64,000 nucleotides of DNA, from NCBI GenBank assembly GCA_905250885.1, contig CAJNOQ010000100.1, positions 1 to 64,000 on the forward strand. The letters run 5' to 3'. The notes beneath the pieces were generated by a model that did no database searches, had not been told where the DNA came from, and saw only the letters and a list, made by a program, of their open reading frames with translations. Below are positions 41,801-56,840 of the stretch, one piece after another. The translations under genes and the position numbers were made by a program. The DNA comes from Didymodactylos carnosus. Taxonomy: Eukaryota; Rotifera; Eurotatoria; Philodinida; Philodinidae. Each line of letters opens with the position of its first letter. Positions within the stretch are counted from its first letter, which is position 1.

Positions 41801-44800
41801 AAAAAAACAAAACAAATAACAACAAAAACAAAATTAATAATTATAACTAACAAAAATATATTTAATCAGGTCAACTTTATTTAACTTACCGATTGATTAT
41901 TTCTGAACATATTTGTTTCCATCGATGTAATAATTGTTCACTAATTCGATTTAAACGTTCATCTGTTTGTGGCATACGTTTTGTTTGATATTTCATATCA
42001 TTCAATAGTTTTTCTGTTTTACTCATATTGGCTTCTAAGTCCTATGTGAAATAACGAGAGAAACAATTATTTTAAAAAATTCATCACTATAGCATACATA
42101 CCTTTAACTCATCTAATTGTCGTTTCATTTGTAATATATCGGTTGTTATTGGTATATGAGAAGCTAAACGTGTTTCCAATTCTGTTATATGAGATGTAAC
42201 TTCATCGATTAAACTGAATGCCGTTTCAGCTGTTTCAAGTCTAAAAACAATTAAAATAGTGTCAAAAAATATTTTGTTTATTAATATTTTTACGTACTTG
42301 TCAACATAGGCTTTTGATGTTGCAACTAAATCTTGTACACGTTCAGACACTTGATTTACACGTGAATATACTTCATTTGAAACGGTTGACGATGATGAAT
42401 TATGTACAACGCTTCGAATTTGTTGAATACGATTTTCTTGTGTAATTAAATCATTTTCAAAATCCTAGAAATATCAAACATATCATTTACATTCAATTTA
42501 TAACAAAGAGAGACTTAGAAACAGAACAGAACTGATTAAAATACGACACAAATAAATATATTAAAAATAAGTGGTAATAAAATAATTAATTCTAATATTA
42601 ATAACAACTGTTCAGAGACATGGTATATATCAATGTGTATTTAACTTAATGGAACTTTTATCCCAAATTGAAAGTTAAAACTATGAAGAAAATACATTGT
42701 TTCACTTTTTTGTTGTTCTCTTGGTAAACAGCCATGATTAGAAATGACAGTTTTATGTAAATTATAATTAAAACAAAAAAATCCACTTTATACAGCTTGC
42801 TACTACGAATGATCAACGGACAGAACCGTACTCACGGAATGATCGGCGGGGAGAGGGGATCTCCTTTGTAACAGTTATGATACTGTTACAAGTTTTTTTA
42901 GAGTCAAAATCACTATCGTCATCAATCTATTGATGAAATGATTCAATATGAGATAATTCATCTGCCAATATCAACTGGCACAAGCACAATTTCAACATTA
43001 AAGGAGGACTTGAAATCGATTTATATTGAACTTTGGATGTAATTAAACTCGTTGTCAGAAAAATCAGTTTTTATCTTATTTTAACGTCTATTCTTCTACA
43101 TATGGAAGAGAAAAAGTGCGAAAGATAAAAGAGAAAAGAAAATGAAATAAAATTTAAACAAAGGAACGCGGTTGGTAAGAGTTTCCATGCATACTAACCG
43201 CTGGACTAGAAACTATGACTGACACTTACCCCTTGTCCTTCGACTTTTTACAAAAAACAAATTCTCTACAATGAATCGTGAGAAATCTTTTGTTTTTTAA
43301 AAAATCTTAATACTAACTCATATATAATGAATGGACAGTTTATCATATTTGTTTTTTTTGATATTTTATCGTACTCAAAATTAGTTACACGATTAAGTAG
43401 TAAAAACATACAAACATATTCTCTCGCTCTCTCTCACGTCAATCATATCCACAAACACAACGGGAAAAAAATCCATGCAATTTCCAAGGGCAAAACAAGG
43501 AGTGTATGTCCATATGATTCTATTTATGGATTTCGAACATGAAACTTAATATATTCAGTGTTATGAATAAAAAACAATCCATTATCCACACTTGATTTCG
43601 ATTACCTCTGCTTCTTCCCTTATAACTTTTGTAATTGGTTGATATAAACGTCTGTCAAATGGTATACGTCTTGTTGATGTAGTAGTAGTAGCTGTTCTGG
43701 AAGGAAAGGATGGCAATGAACGGTCTCTGATAACGACTGTACTCGTATAATTTTGTTGCGAAGGAATATGAATATTTTCCGATGATTGTCCACGTACAAT
43801 CGATCGTGTTTCAATATATGTTATATTTGATGGTTTTGAATGATTCAAAACTGGACACGATTCATAACGATGAAGTTGTTGGACGTTGTTAACATTTACT
43901 CTCTCGATATCTCGATTTAAATATCGAACATTAGATGATAATGATGGTAGTTCAGGATATGAATGTTTATGATGAGAAGAATGATGATGTCGATGAGACT
44001 GTTGATGATGAGAATTATGATGTCGATGAGACTGTTGATGATGAGAATTATGATGTTCGGTATACTGCATTGAAGAATTTTTTGGTTCAAAACGTATATG
44101 AAGATTTATACCATTAGCTGCAGCTGCTACAGCCGAGTTATTATTATATGGAAAAACACGTACAATCGGTTGATGACGAGAACTATAACGATATTTGGAT
44201 GCTGATTTAGGTAGAATACGATCAACAGAAGAATATCTTATTGGGACTTTAGATGTTGAACTTGATCGTTCAACAGATGAATAACGAACGGGTAATATTC
44301 GATATGCTTGTGAACATCTTGAATCAAATGTTGAACTACTACAAAAACTTGTTGTCGATGATGCACGTTGATAACGAGGAATTGAAGAATTACAATCAGA
44401 ATCATAATAAATTGTTGATGCTTTTAGTAGTGGCTGTCTTGTTTGATCAGAATATGACGATTGATAAGAATGATGATAATGAGATGTATTTGATATTGAT
44501 GGTTGTGATCCAGTAGTTTGTTTTAGTGATGATGAACGTAAATTTGTAATTGGATAATCTGAACAATATGTCTTGCCAACAGCAACAGAATGTTGTGCCA
44601 TTATGGATGAATGTTGTTTTTTTACTTTTCTTTATTTTTTCCGTTCAGCTCTATTTCTTTTTCGTTCACTTGTATAAATAATGCTGATGATGATGATGAA
44701 CACAACCGTTAGATGATACAAATTAGACAATATAATTTGTTGCTGCTGTGGCTATGGGCGTAAAACGACGATTGTTTGTTGAATGAATGATAATGATATA

Positions 44801-47800
44801 GACGCGTATAGCACACATGCAAAAAAAATTCTCTTGTTTCTTCTTCTTTTCTCAAAGAAGCGAATAGAAAACAAACAAAAAAAAACAAAAAAATTGAGAC
44901 ACATTCTTTAGAAGGTTAAATGATGCCATCATCGGTGTACATGTGACATCCGACTGATCTTCTCTAGAACAGATGATGATGATTATTGTGGACCATTAAT
45001 CTGTCTTTTCTTCTTTATGGAATTTATCCGATAATATAGCAGCGAGAGAAGAAGGTCCACCAAACTGGATTTATTTTCTAATGTACAATAATAAATCATT
45101 TTTTTTTTATGAGGGGGGGGCCATCATCAATAAGAAAAAGACACGAACAACAAAACATCTATTCGATAGTTATCTCTCTGAGGACGAATAATTCATCTTT
45201 TTTTTTTTCTCTATTGTTGATAAAAAAACCATAGAATAAAATATATATATATTTCTTCTATAGACAAGATTCTTCGTTCTAATTGACTTCAAAAAATGTT
45301 GACGGATGTCATTTATCGTTTTGATTCCAACATAAAAAAAGTGTTCATTTTCAATGTTAAATTCACTTTACAATTATTCTATTCATCATATATCCAAACA
45401 TTAACATTTTCCAAATACATATATATTCTATCGATGTTAATGTATCCATAAAAATATCCATTAGATAAATGACAAGTCTTTTCGATCTAATATTCTCTTC
45501 TACTAAGTTATTTATAGTCTTGAAAAAAAGGAGGCAATTATTCTCCATTGTCTCAAAGTTTCTATTAAAATACTTTCACGACATGTTATTTCATGTTGAT
45601 ATAGTATAGTTGATCGATTTTACTCTTCAATTTAATATCATCAACTTTCATTTGTTTTATACAAAGTTAATACTTGACAAAATATGAAATTGAAAATAAA
45701 ATGTCTAGAATACTAAAAATTTATTAATTTAGAAAAATCATAGGATAAAACCCAAAAAAAGCAATTTAATATTTAGAATTATTTCTAGGCGTCAACAATA
45801 TATTCAATTAACTGTTTAAAAATTTGTATCATGATCAACATTGATAGTAGATATGCTAATAAAATTCTTTTTTATTTCTTTTTTTTTTTTTTTTATCCTG
45901 TGGATGTGTGAAGTGATTAGTTTCAAGACTTATTTTCATAATAAATATCATTTTATGATCGTGTATGTCGGTGATAATATGGAAAGAAACATATGTTTTT
46001 TGTTCATAGCCATACTTCATTTATTTAATACAACTGTGTATGTCGATATATATGTATAGATATAGTGTTTTTCTGTGCTTTTTCTAACTCTCTTGCTTTC
46101 AAATAACGAAGAAAACAAGAAAAAACAACAACAATACGAGAAAACAATATATAATCTAGACACAAAAATTAATCTCGTTTCGGTTGGTAATAATATTTTT
46201 TCATATACGCAAAAAGGAAAAAAGAAAATAAGATGTTTGATATAACAATATCTCTCTCACACCATACACATATATAAATATACACTTATATAGAGATATA
46301 GTTGGTTTACTAACCTTATGTTCGTTAAATAATAAAATTAAATCATCTGACGTTTTTGGTATTGTTGTTGTTAAACGATGTTTTAAAATTGTTTTCAATT
46401 GATTTAAGTTTGATTCAATTGATTTTAAATCATCAATAACAACTATAGGACGATGAGATGATGATGGTAGATGATGTGATGATTCTAAAAAATTAGAAAC
46501 AAAATAAATAATTAGAAAAACAATATGAAAAGTTAGAAGAAAAAATTTAATATCCTACCGGTTAACATGTCAAGTTGATCGTCTAAATTACGAAAATGTT
46601 GTTGAACACGATATTGCTCACTCAATAATAATCTATAGTTTGAATTTGTATAACGTGGTTCGCTAGTGACAATTTTATCCAGCTGCTCGTTAATATCATT
46701 TAATAATGCATTTCGTTCTTGTTCACTCACAGAACGATACTAGAAAAAAAAACAGAAAATATATTTTTAATTTCTACTATTAAAGACGATCATCGAGGAA
46801 GTTTTTCACTGAAGAGTCTCTTTCACAGCTGATGTCTATAAAAAATTTCATAGGCATCTCTAAAATCTGTTACAGGATAAAAATGATGTCGCTAGAAATT
46901 CATAAATAAAAATACAATATGTAGTGACAAGGTTTGGAACAATGAGAAAAAAACACGTAGTTCACTGTTATTAATTAAATGGACAAAAAAGCAGAAAATA
47001 AGTGTCATTGTATGATGCAAAAAAAAGAAAAGATTTTTCCTAAGGTAAAAAATTGATTTCTTCTTAATGTCTTGATCATCATCATAAAAAGAAAAATGAT
47101 AATAATAAATGAATCAAACAAGAGAGAACTCATCGTTCACACTTATTAAACAAAAAAAAAAAAAAAAAAAAAAATTTTAAATATGTAAATTTTTTAAAAA
47201 AAATTAATAATACGAATTTTTTAAATTTAAAATATAAATAATTTAATAAATTTTTAAAGCGAAGGTTAACTATATTAAACAAGTTTCTAATCATCATAAA
47301 GAGAAAATTTTAGCATAAGAGACATAGTTAATAGAAGACTTCGTTCAGAAACTAGATAGATATTATTCTAAAATTAATTTTCAACTTCTTTGTTCAACAT
47401 ACTATTGTTGATATTCAACAGTTTAGTAGTAGTTTTTTTTGTCTGATTCTTGAAACAATTATGTATGTTTTTTTCTTCTCCATTTGAAAATAGGACGTTT
47501 CAAACAACATTCGGCGAAACATTTGTGTCTGTAAGTATGCGAATGATGGTTATCATGATAGAGAAAAGTGAAACTAGATTTTTTTTGGACTATCACGCTC
47601 TTTCTTTTTATTTTTTGTTCTAAAATCATATGATTCTTTGAAATTATATGATAATCAATAGCACTTGCAAGTCGAATTATATGTTAACAGATGTATTCTT
47701 TACAAAAGAGATTTTATATAAATAAAAATTTTATTATAATAAAACTATATAAGCAGATTCATACCAGCTAACTATTTTACTATTTACGTATTGATGTGTA

Positions 47801-50800
47801 ATGCTGAATACGTATGTGCTCACAAACACATTCAACTTTAGAACTATACATATACAATGAACAAATATCTCTATAGTATCACTATGTGGTTAGTATAAAC
47901 AGTTTTTGTTTACATGTTCAATTCTAAGAATTTTCTGATCATAAAAATTTTTACTCTCTAGATCGATATTTTCGATATTATCAATTATGGTGAACATCAA
48001 TCAAGTGTATGTATAACTCTGTTCTTTACAAATTTAGAACTATCAGAAAAATATTCAATTTCATTGTCTATTTTTAAATAAATATCCTTTTTTCCCCTTT
48101 ACAACTTCCCCAAACTCGTTATATGTCCTCGAATAATAATTTCAAAATACGACAACATCATTATTTCTTTATAGTTTTATTTTTTGTAACCTATCCTTAG
48201 GACTATATTGGTTACTTTTATCTACTATAAGAAAATAATTCTAATATTTGACAGAATCGTCCATGATCTTTCGAGCTAATAGATTTTTTGACGTTCATTT
48301 CTTCTCATTTAGAACAACAAAACAAAAAATATTCTACGACTATCAATCCAAATCTAATAATATGTGATATACAGAATGTAAGACAAATAACTGGAGTCTA
48401 AATCAATAAAGATAGTCTGTTTTGATAAATAAAATCTTTCTTTTTTTCATAAGAATCGTTTTTCTATTTTAAACTTGAATCAAATTTTCTTCAATACACA
48501 TCGTCATCTAAAGAAAATTTTTGTTTAAATCAAATTTATTGTTGAAAAAAATAAAAAGAAAAGAGAAAAAGAGAGAGAGAGAACATGATCTATGGTGGAC
48601 ATCAATCAATCATCCGTAAAATAACAATATTACCGATCTTCTTTCATTTATCATCAACATGTCAAATATGATTATTCATTATATACACGTTTACTCAAAT
48701 AAGTATGGAAAAGTAAATTGAATATCACAGTGGCCGCCGAAAAATTAAAAAATTTTTCATCATTGTTAGATCATATGTCTACATCATACATCAAAACATG
48801 TATAGTTTTTTGGGGGAGGAGTGAGTAGTAAAGACGCTATTGCATCTATTTAGAATTTTTATATTAATTCAGAGCACCATCAAAATTTAGATACTTAATA
48901 AAAAAAAACGAGTAAATAACCTCTTGATCATAACTACAATTAGCTTGTTGAGAAGTAAATGCTAATTCTATAACTACTGTCAAAATACCTTTTTTTTTTC
49001 GACAAAGAATTTCAAATCGATGACAGTTCGACATGTTACTGAGTTAATTTTAGTTAAGAATTTACTTTTCTTTTTACACTTACAGTATATATTTTTTTTC
49101 GTTTCTAAAAATAATATCTTACCTCAATTCTTTTTTTCTTATATATAAATTAAGTTTAAAAGAACAGAAAACGTTCTTTAATTGTAAATAATCGTAGTAA
49201 TTAACGTGAATCTAGTCTTCCATTTAGTAAAGATTTAAAATAAAATTTTTTTATTAAAATTTTATTTAAATGAGACACAAATTATTTTGTTTTTCTTGAC
49301 TGGAGGTCAATTGTGTAAATAGGATGAAGTTAAAGAAGAAGACGACGACGACGACGACAACGACAATATGATAAAATGAGATCGTAAAAAGTTATATAAA
49401 TTTATTTATTATTAATCTTAGAGTGGTCATTATCTTTCTCTCTCTCGATGAGAATGTGTACAATAGTCGTCTTATATGTTCGATCATCATATTGACAAGA
49501 CAACGGAAGAGAGGTAAATGAGAAAAGAAGACGATACATTTCAACAACTATTTATTGATAGGCACACTCCATTTATATGATCTTATTAAGTAATTTTAAT
49601 ATGATAGTTACGCTGTGTTGTCTAAATTGAGCATAAGGAAGAGGAAGAGAACGAAAAGGTATTCGCTTCTTCTTCTTCTTTTTTTTCTCCTTCATTTAGA
49701 TGTACATGTATCTAAAAGCAAAATTAGTTTATATGAATGTAGAAATATCTTCAATAAATTAGTAATTAATTATATAACCGTCAATATCTGTCCGATGGAT
49801 GAAAGAGAAAAAAGAAAAAGAACCAGTGTATATCATATTTAAAACAGAGTTGCTAACAATAAATAATAATCATTATATTCAAAAGTATTTATGTAATAAT
49901 GATCAGCAGAATTCATACTCATAAACATGAATTATGTATAAATCAAAATATTGAAATAAATATTAAATTTTAAAAATAATTCGAGTTTATTTTTCTTTTA
50001 TAGAAAAATGTATGCTATGGTGTTGTTGATAAGAATTTTTTCTCTTCTACGAGTAGAAAGATAATAAAGTTAAAAACTTTTAAACATTATGCCTATACGA
50101 AGAATATCATTCAATAAGAGAAAGAAGATTTAAGTTAATTTCAACCTACTTTATTAACATCCCATTCTAATAATCGATTTATCTTCAATTGTAAATCATC
50201 TTTTATCAAACAAACATTAATATCAAATAAAAATTGATTTAATTCGTCTAATTCTTTTCGAACACTAAAAAATAGAAAGATTAGAATTAAAGAGAATAAA
50301 ATAGTCGTAATGAAAGATAGAAGAAAAATAAATGAGAAAAAAAAGAAAGTTGAGTTTATCTTGTTACGTTCACAAACGAAAAAAAAGATAAACAGAAAAC
50401 AAAAATGAATAATCCTAATAAATACATACGTATCAAGTTTCAAATAGGCTTCTGGACTTGGTGGTACTAGTTCGAGTATAACACTTGGTATACGATTGTT
50501 TTTACCATTTCGTCGATGAACTAGCCACCAATTTGCATTTGAACAATCATCAACATTGACGATTTCACCCTTCATTATTGTCGTCTAAAAAAAAAAAAAA
50601 TACAAAACAAAAAGAAAAGTGAGAAAAATAATTATTTTTAAATAAGAAACAAAAAAAATTACCTGATCTGAATTATAAGAACATAATACCATTGCATTTT
50701 TAATATTTTTTCGTTGATGAAAATCTAATGGTTTAATAAGTTGACACCATTGATGTAAATGTTCATATTGTTGTTCAATTGATCCTTTCTTTACAATAAT

Positions 50801-53800
50801 ATCATCAATATATTGTTGAATTTGATTATTTGAATATGAATGATGTTGATCACTAGTCATTTCATTCATACATGTGCACAATATTTCATTGCCATTATTT
50901 ATTTCATATCGAATTGTATCAATTTGTTCAAAAAACTAGAATAATAATATTTTTTATTCAATTAATTTTATTCTCAAATTAATTAACAACTATTTACCTC
51001 GTTATATTCTTCAGCATTTTTTAAATGAATATTAAAACAAAATAAAAGTGATTTAAGACGATCTAAGCCGACACGAATTTTGGTCAAATATTCCTACAGA
51101 CAAAAAAATATAATTGACCTCTTATTGTTATTATTTCAATGTGAATTTCAATAGATACCTGTACAATGGATTCAATTTCGGCATGCTTTTCTCGATTAAT
51201 GTTATGTGTAAAATGTTCAAGTCTTTCGCAATCTTTAAAACGATCTTCTAATGATATTTCAAGATTCTAGAAGATAACACATTTGATCAAATAATGTGAT
51301 ATGATTTGTTATACATACTCTTTTTTGTTGCGTATATTGATTAATTAATGTTCGATCCGTTATATCTGTCCATTCACGATCAATTTCATTTGATTCAGCA
51401 TTACTTATCCATTTTAATAAATCATTTGAATAAGACATAAAACGATGCCAATCGGTTAACGTTTGACTCAAACGCTTTATTGAACTCTAGAGAAAGACAA
51501 ATGATAAATGATTGACTTTTTTCATTTAAAATAATATTTTATTAAATATATATGAAATGTGAAACTCGACTTGATACAATTTTAATTTAGTTTAGTTTTA
51601 CAACTGTTTAATCAATTTTACTAGAGGCTCAAATAAAACTACTTTCTGGAAGAATCAAAAGAAGATACCATGACCGGTTTCAATCTTTCTCAAGGGTCTC
51701 GGCAGGTGGTTTCTTTCGAGAAAGTCACTAGATACAGTTTATGTTTAGAGGATGAATCATTTCTGATAGAATAAAAGGAAATACATAATGGAGAAGCAGA
51801 ATATGTGCATTGTACAGTGATATCGTGCTTCGTTCTCGTCGTGTGAAAGTTATCTTATCGTTCTTTGTTTGATGAGAATAAGGTATTAATAACAGCCTCA
51901 ACAACCGTGTGTTATGAGGCGGTGTGGACGGAGTTGTGTTGCTTGTCGTGCCTTAACTCTGTCTTTCTCGAAGAAAACCACCTGACGAGACCCTTGAGAA
52001 AGATTGAAATCGGTCGTGATCTGAAGAAAGAACCTTCTTTTGATTCTGTCAGAAATGCGTTCTGTTTGGGTCTCTAGTAACTGATAAGCGGTTGTAAAAC
52101 TAAATTAAATTAAAATATTTTATTACTTACATTAAGATGAGCGTATGCTGCTTGTAATTCGTACAAACGACGATCATACGTATTTTGCTCAGAAATTGGA
52201 ATGGAACGCTGAAAATACATAAATAAAAGAAGTGTAGTACCAAGTTAAAAGTCATGGACAGTGGCGAAACTACGGGATGGGCATAGCCCAATGCAATGTC
52301 CACGATTCGTGGACAGTTAGTCTCAACATTCTCAGTTTTTTATACCTACATGGCTATACTTTAGCTTAGCTAGTACTCATTGGTCAATCTCATCGATCTG
52401 TATTCGAATAAAAGGTAGAAAATAAACTCGTCTTCACTACTCTGCGTTTTTATCCTGTAATTAGATGAAGCATCAATTTTTTTCTTACATTTTCTCTTCA
52501 CACCATATTTTTCACATTTTTTTACATTAGGTTCGGAAGATGACGCAGAAGATTTTTGACCGAAGAGAAAAAAGTTTTAGAAATGTTTCTGAAAAATATT
52601 GGATAGAGAAAATTAGTTTTATTTAATAATTTCGACGCTTATCTTTGAAAAATTCATTCACGACATCTTCAATATTCAGTTCTTTAACTTGTTGACGACG
52701 AATATGAATAAGACCAAGATTATTTAGTCAATTATTACCAGCAGTGATTAAACTAAGTTTTTATTTTCGGAAGGACGAATCAAAGTTTTCGAGAAGCTAC
52801 TAGCTTAAACACGTTTTTTAGGATCAGATGAAAATCCCGGGTTTTTCTTTTAAGATAAATTTTATTTTTATCCATACTCTATTTTGTTTGCATTGTTCAA
52901 TTTTTGTTTCAAAATCATCAATAGCATTTGACAGTTTTTCACACTGTTCCGTATCTGTCATTGTGCTTGCTAAATCAGCTCCCAAGTCAAATTGATCAAT
53001 CGTATTCTAGAACATAAAATAATATTTAAATTGTTTGAGTTATATAGGAATTGTTTTTCTACAAACCTGTTTTTGCTTGATCCATTTTAGACAACTATTC
53101 AAATATTCAATAAGATCAACATTATTTTTATTTTGAATAATAGTAGATGAATCTAATATTGTTGTTGTTGTTGGAGAAGATAATTTATGAGTTTGTCCAG
53201 TACCACTAAGACGTTGATGTTTTGAAGTATGTTGAATATTATCAGAAGTTAAATGACTTAGATAAATATTCAATTCATTTACACGTCGATTGAGAAATTC
53301 AATTCTAGAAAGAAAGAAAGCATCAGTTATATGAGGAAGAACGAGGAATGTGTTAAAAAAGCTAAAAGATTTGAGCAATTCCATTTATTTAGATAGTTCT
53401 CTTTCCTCGATATCAGAATATTTTTGTGTACCTCTCGATCAATTTAATAACATCAGGATGTGGATGATTTGGTTGCGTATTTATAGATAAAGATTGACAA
53501 TTATTTAACGCAGTATCTAATTGACCTTGAATATCGGTTAAGATTGTTGTTAAATGACTCGTTGAATCATCAGTATTGTATATATGTGGCTAAATAACAA
53601 AACAAATTTTAATTCAACGGTATTATCAATCACATAAACATACATTTGTTTCAAACGTTTGTTCAATTTTGGAAATATCGTTTTCTGCCTGATTTAATAC
53701 GAGATGCAAACGATCAATTTCGGGTTTTAATTGATCGTATCTACAGTGAAAAAATATATAGAGACAAAATATAAATCTCAGACGAAATTTAATTTACTTA

Positions 53801-56019
53801 CGGCATACCAAAAGTTCGGAGATTTCCAGATAAAAATTTATAAAAAAGAATTAATCAAGTTTTTACTTTAGCAAATATTCGAACTAGTAGCCATGATTAT
53901 CTCCACACACAGTTACATTCAGTCAAGCCATTTGTCAAAAGTTTTTTTGAACCTATCTTTAGTTCATAAATTCATACTCTTGGCTTCGTCACCAATGCAA
54001 TGATATGGAGTTGATTTGACTGATTAAATTTTTTTGATAAGATCGTCCAAAGGAACATGGCGAATACATGGTGTAGTAATAGGAGACGAGTTCTACATTC
54101 ATCATAAGAAAATGGAGTGAAAGTTATAAAACAAGAGAAGGACAGCAAGCAGAGACTCTCTGCCAATTGTGATTCGATGCAGGAAGTTGGCTCCCAAAAC
54201 GCTATGTTCTATCTTTTTAAGACAATTGATTCAGTTCTCGTACAAAAGAGATCAATGTAGAAAGAGGATAGACCGTCAGTCACCAATACAATATCAATAA
54301 TTGCGTATAATTACTTATTAATGGAATGAGAAAGCAAGATTATCACCTGATAGTCAAGGTATCAAACTTCATCATGACAAACATCCGATCACATACTCAT
54401 AAAGATGTTCCCAACTATTTCAAATCAGAACATACCATAATTATGATATGGCCAAATTATTCGTATATTATCTATGGATTCAGCACATGCGACTGTTAGC
54501 TGTTCTGTCTTATCAAAAAAATGTAATCAATCAAATCAACTGATTGTACTGGTCATTGAATCAATGCACTGGTGACGTAACCAAGAGTATGAGTTTATGA
54601 ACTAAAAATGAGTTCAAAAATGTAACTGTGTGCAGATAATCATGGCTACTAGTTCGAATGTTTGCTGAAGTGAAGACTTGATTAACTTTTTCTACAAATT
54701 TTTATCTGGAAATCTCGAAACTTTCGGAATGCTGTAAGTATCTTCACAAACCTATTTAAAATTATTGTTAATTCATTCTCCGTATGTTCCATGCTATCTT
54801 CTAGTTTTTTCCATGCAAAATTAATTGACGTAATATCGGGTTGAAGAACATCTCGATGTGATTTCTAGAAAAAACAACAACAACAACAATCGATTTAGTG
54901 TTGCACAGACAATTTTAAAAATGTTAAAAAAAAACTTTCATTAATCATACTTGAAGTTCGAAATCAATTGCATACATTCTCTGTAAAAGACGATTATATT
55001 TGACCATTTCATCTTGTCGAATTGATTGAAGAGTATTTTGGAATGTCTACACAAAGACAATGAAAGATGAAAACTAAATCTAATTTAGATTTGAAAACTT
55101 ACTTTTAATTCGTAAAACGTTTTTTGATTTAATAATTCACTGTTAAATATGTCAAGTTTTTGTTTAATCCATTTTAGAAGATCTGACGCTAAATACGTAT
55201 ATTCGTAGGATAGTTGACCTTCAAGATGAATCTAAATGAGAAACGATAAAGGTATATAAATTTCAATAATCTGATGTGTTATTCAAAAATTATTTACTTG
55301 ATCATGTTTTTGTTGGAATGGATGTTCAGGTACGGATGGACAAATTTTATACAAATGGGATATGTACAAAAAAATACTTTTTTCATCTGGATTATCATTA
55401 TCAACGTCTATTAATGATTCAAAAAAAGAAAAACAGTCGTATTAAAATAAAATAAAAAAATGAATTAGCTACCTTCGGGATCAATCAACTTGGCAATACC
55501 ATAATGTTGTTGTGCTATATCGAAAGCTACTTGTAAATTTAAATTATTAGACGAACGATATGCTTGTTCCATATTTACCAATTGAGGACTAAAATAAACA
55601 TAATAAACTTTAGTGTTCATCAACTAACCATCTATTTAAAAAAATAAAATATTTACTTGTTTAAAATACAAACAAGATACAATTAATAGTGGATAATTCG
55701 AAAAGAAGTTTTTTAAAAAAATTCACACACACATCTTCATTGTAGCATACGTACTTTTTCCGATGTAATATTGCTAAAAATGCACGTCCATCTCTCCATG
55801 ATTTTGAAAAATCATCAATTTTTATTCCTGGATAATGTTCACACTGTCTTCTTGCCCATGTTAACAACATATTTCGATAAGATAAATCATAATTATTTAT
55901 TTTTAATAATTTTTCTCTTTCTGATGTTGAAATGTCCGTTTTTATCGTAGTACTATCAATGACATCAGGTGGATTTAATTGTATATCGGAAAACTAAATA
56001 GACATAGACATCAAATATT

Positions 56020-56056
<37 letters not shown>

Positions 56057-56806
56057 AAAAGTGTTCAAATCATACAACACTCACTTGAAAATGAAGAATA
56101 ATTCTCCAAATGAGACCAAGTGTTAATTTTGGATTACCATCAACAATTTCTTCTGGTCGAATATTGACTAACCGAATCTATAAAAAAAACATTGAAAATA
56201 TTCTATTAGATCAAAACTAATGATATAAAAATGAAATTTATACATTGTGTTGTTTTTCTAGACAATAGAGACACATTTCAACATTTCGTAAAGCATGAAA
56301 TTTTGATGAACCACGTTCTCGCGGCTAAAAAACGAAGAAAACTATAGATAAATTTAAAATAATCGAGATAAATTACATACAATTTGTCTAGAAGTGAATA
56401 TTTCAAGTAAGGTCATCAGATGGTGACCATCACGTAAATCATTAAATAGATCAGTTATTTCAACATGGTCCTTTTTAAAAAAAAAGAAGAGGAATGAAAC
56501 AATTTTCAAATAAATCACTTTAAGAAATTAAAAAGATTTATTTTTTAGATAGACATACTTACATCAATTTTACTTAAATGTCCATTTAACCACTTTGTAA
56601 ATGTTTTCTTTTGCACAGCATCTCGTTGATCTAAATTCAACAAAAAAAATAATAAAGACAATTGGTAAATGAAATTTAGTTTAAAAAACAACAAAAATAC
56701 GTACCAGCTACTTTTAAAACTTTTCTATCAGCTGGATCAAGTGAAAATACGCCAATATCCTTGGTAACGAGCCAATCTTCATCATTCTCATAAATATTGA
56801 AATATC

Positions 56807-56840
<34 letters not shown>

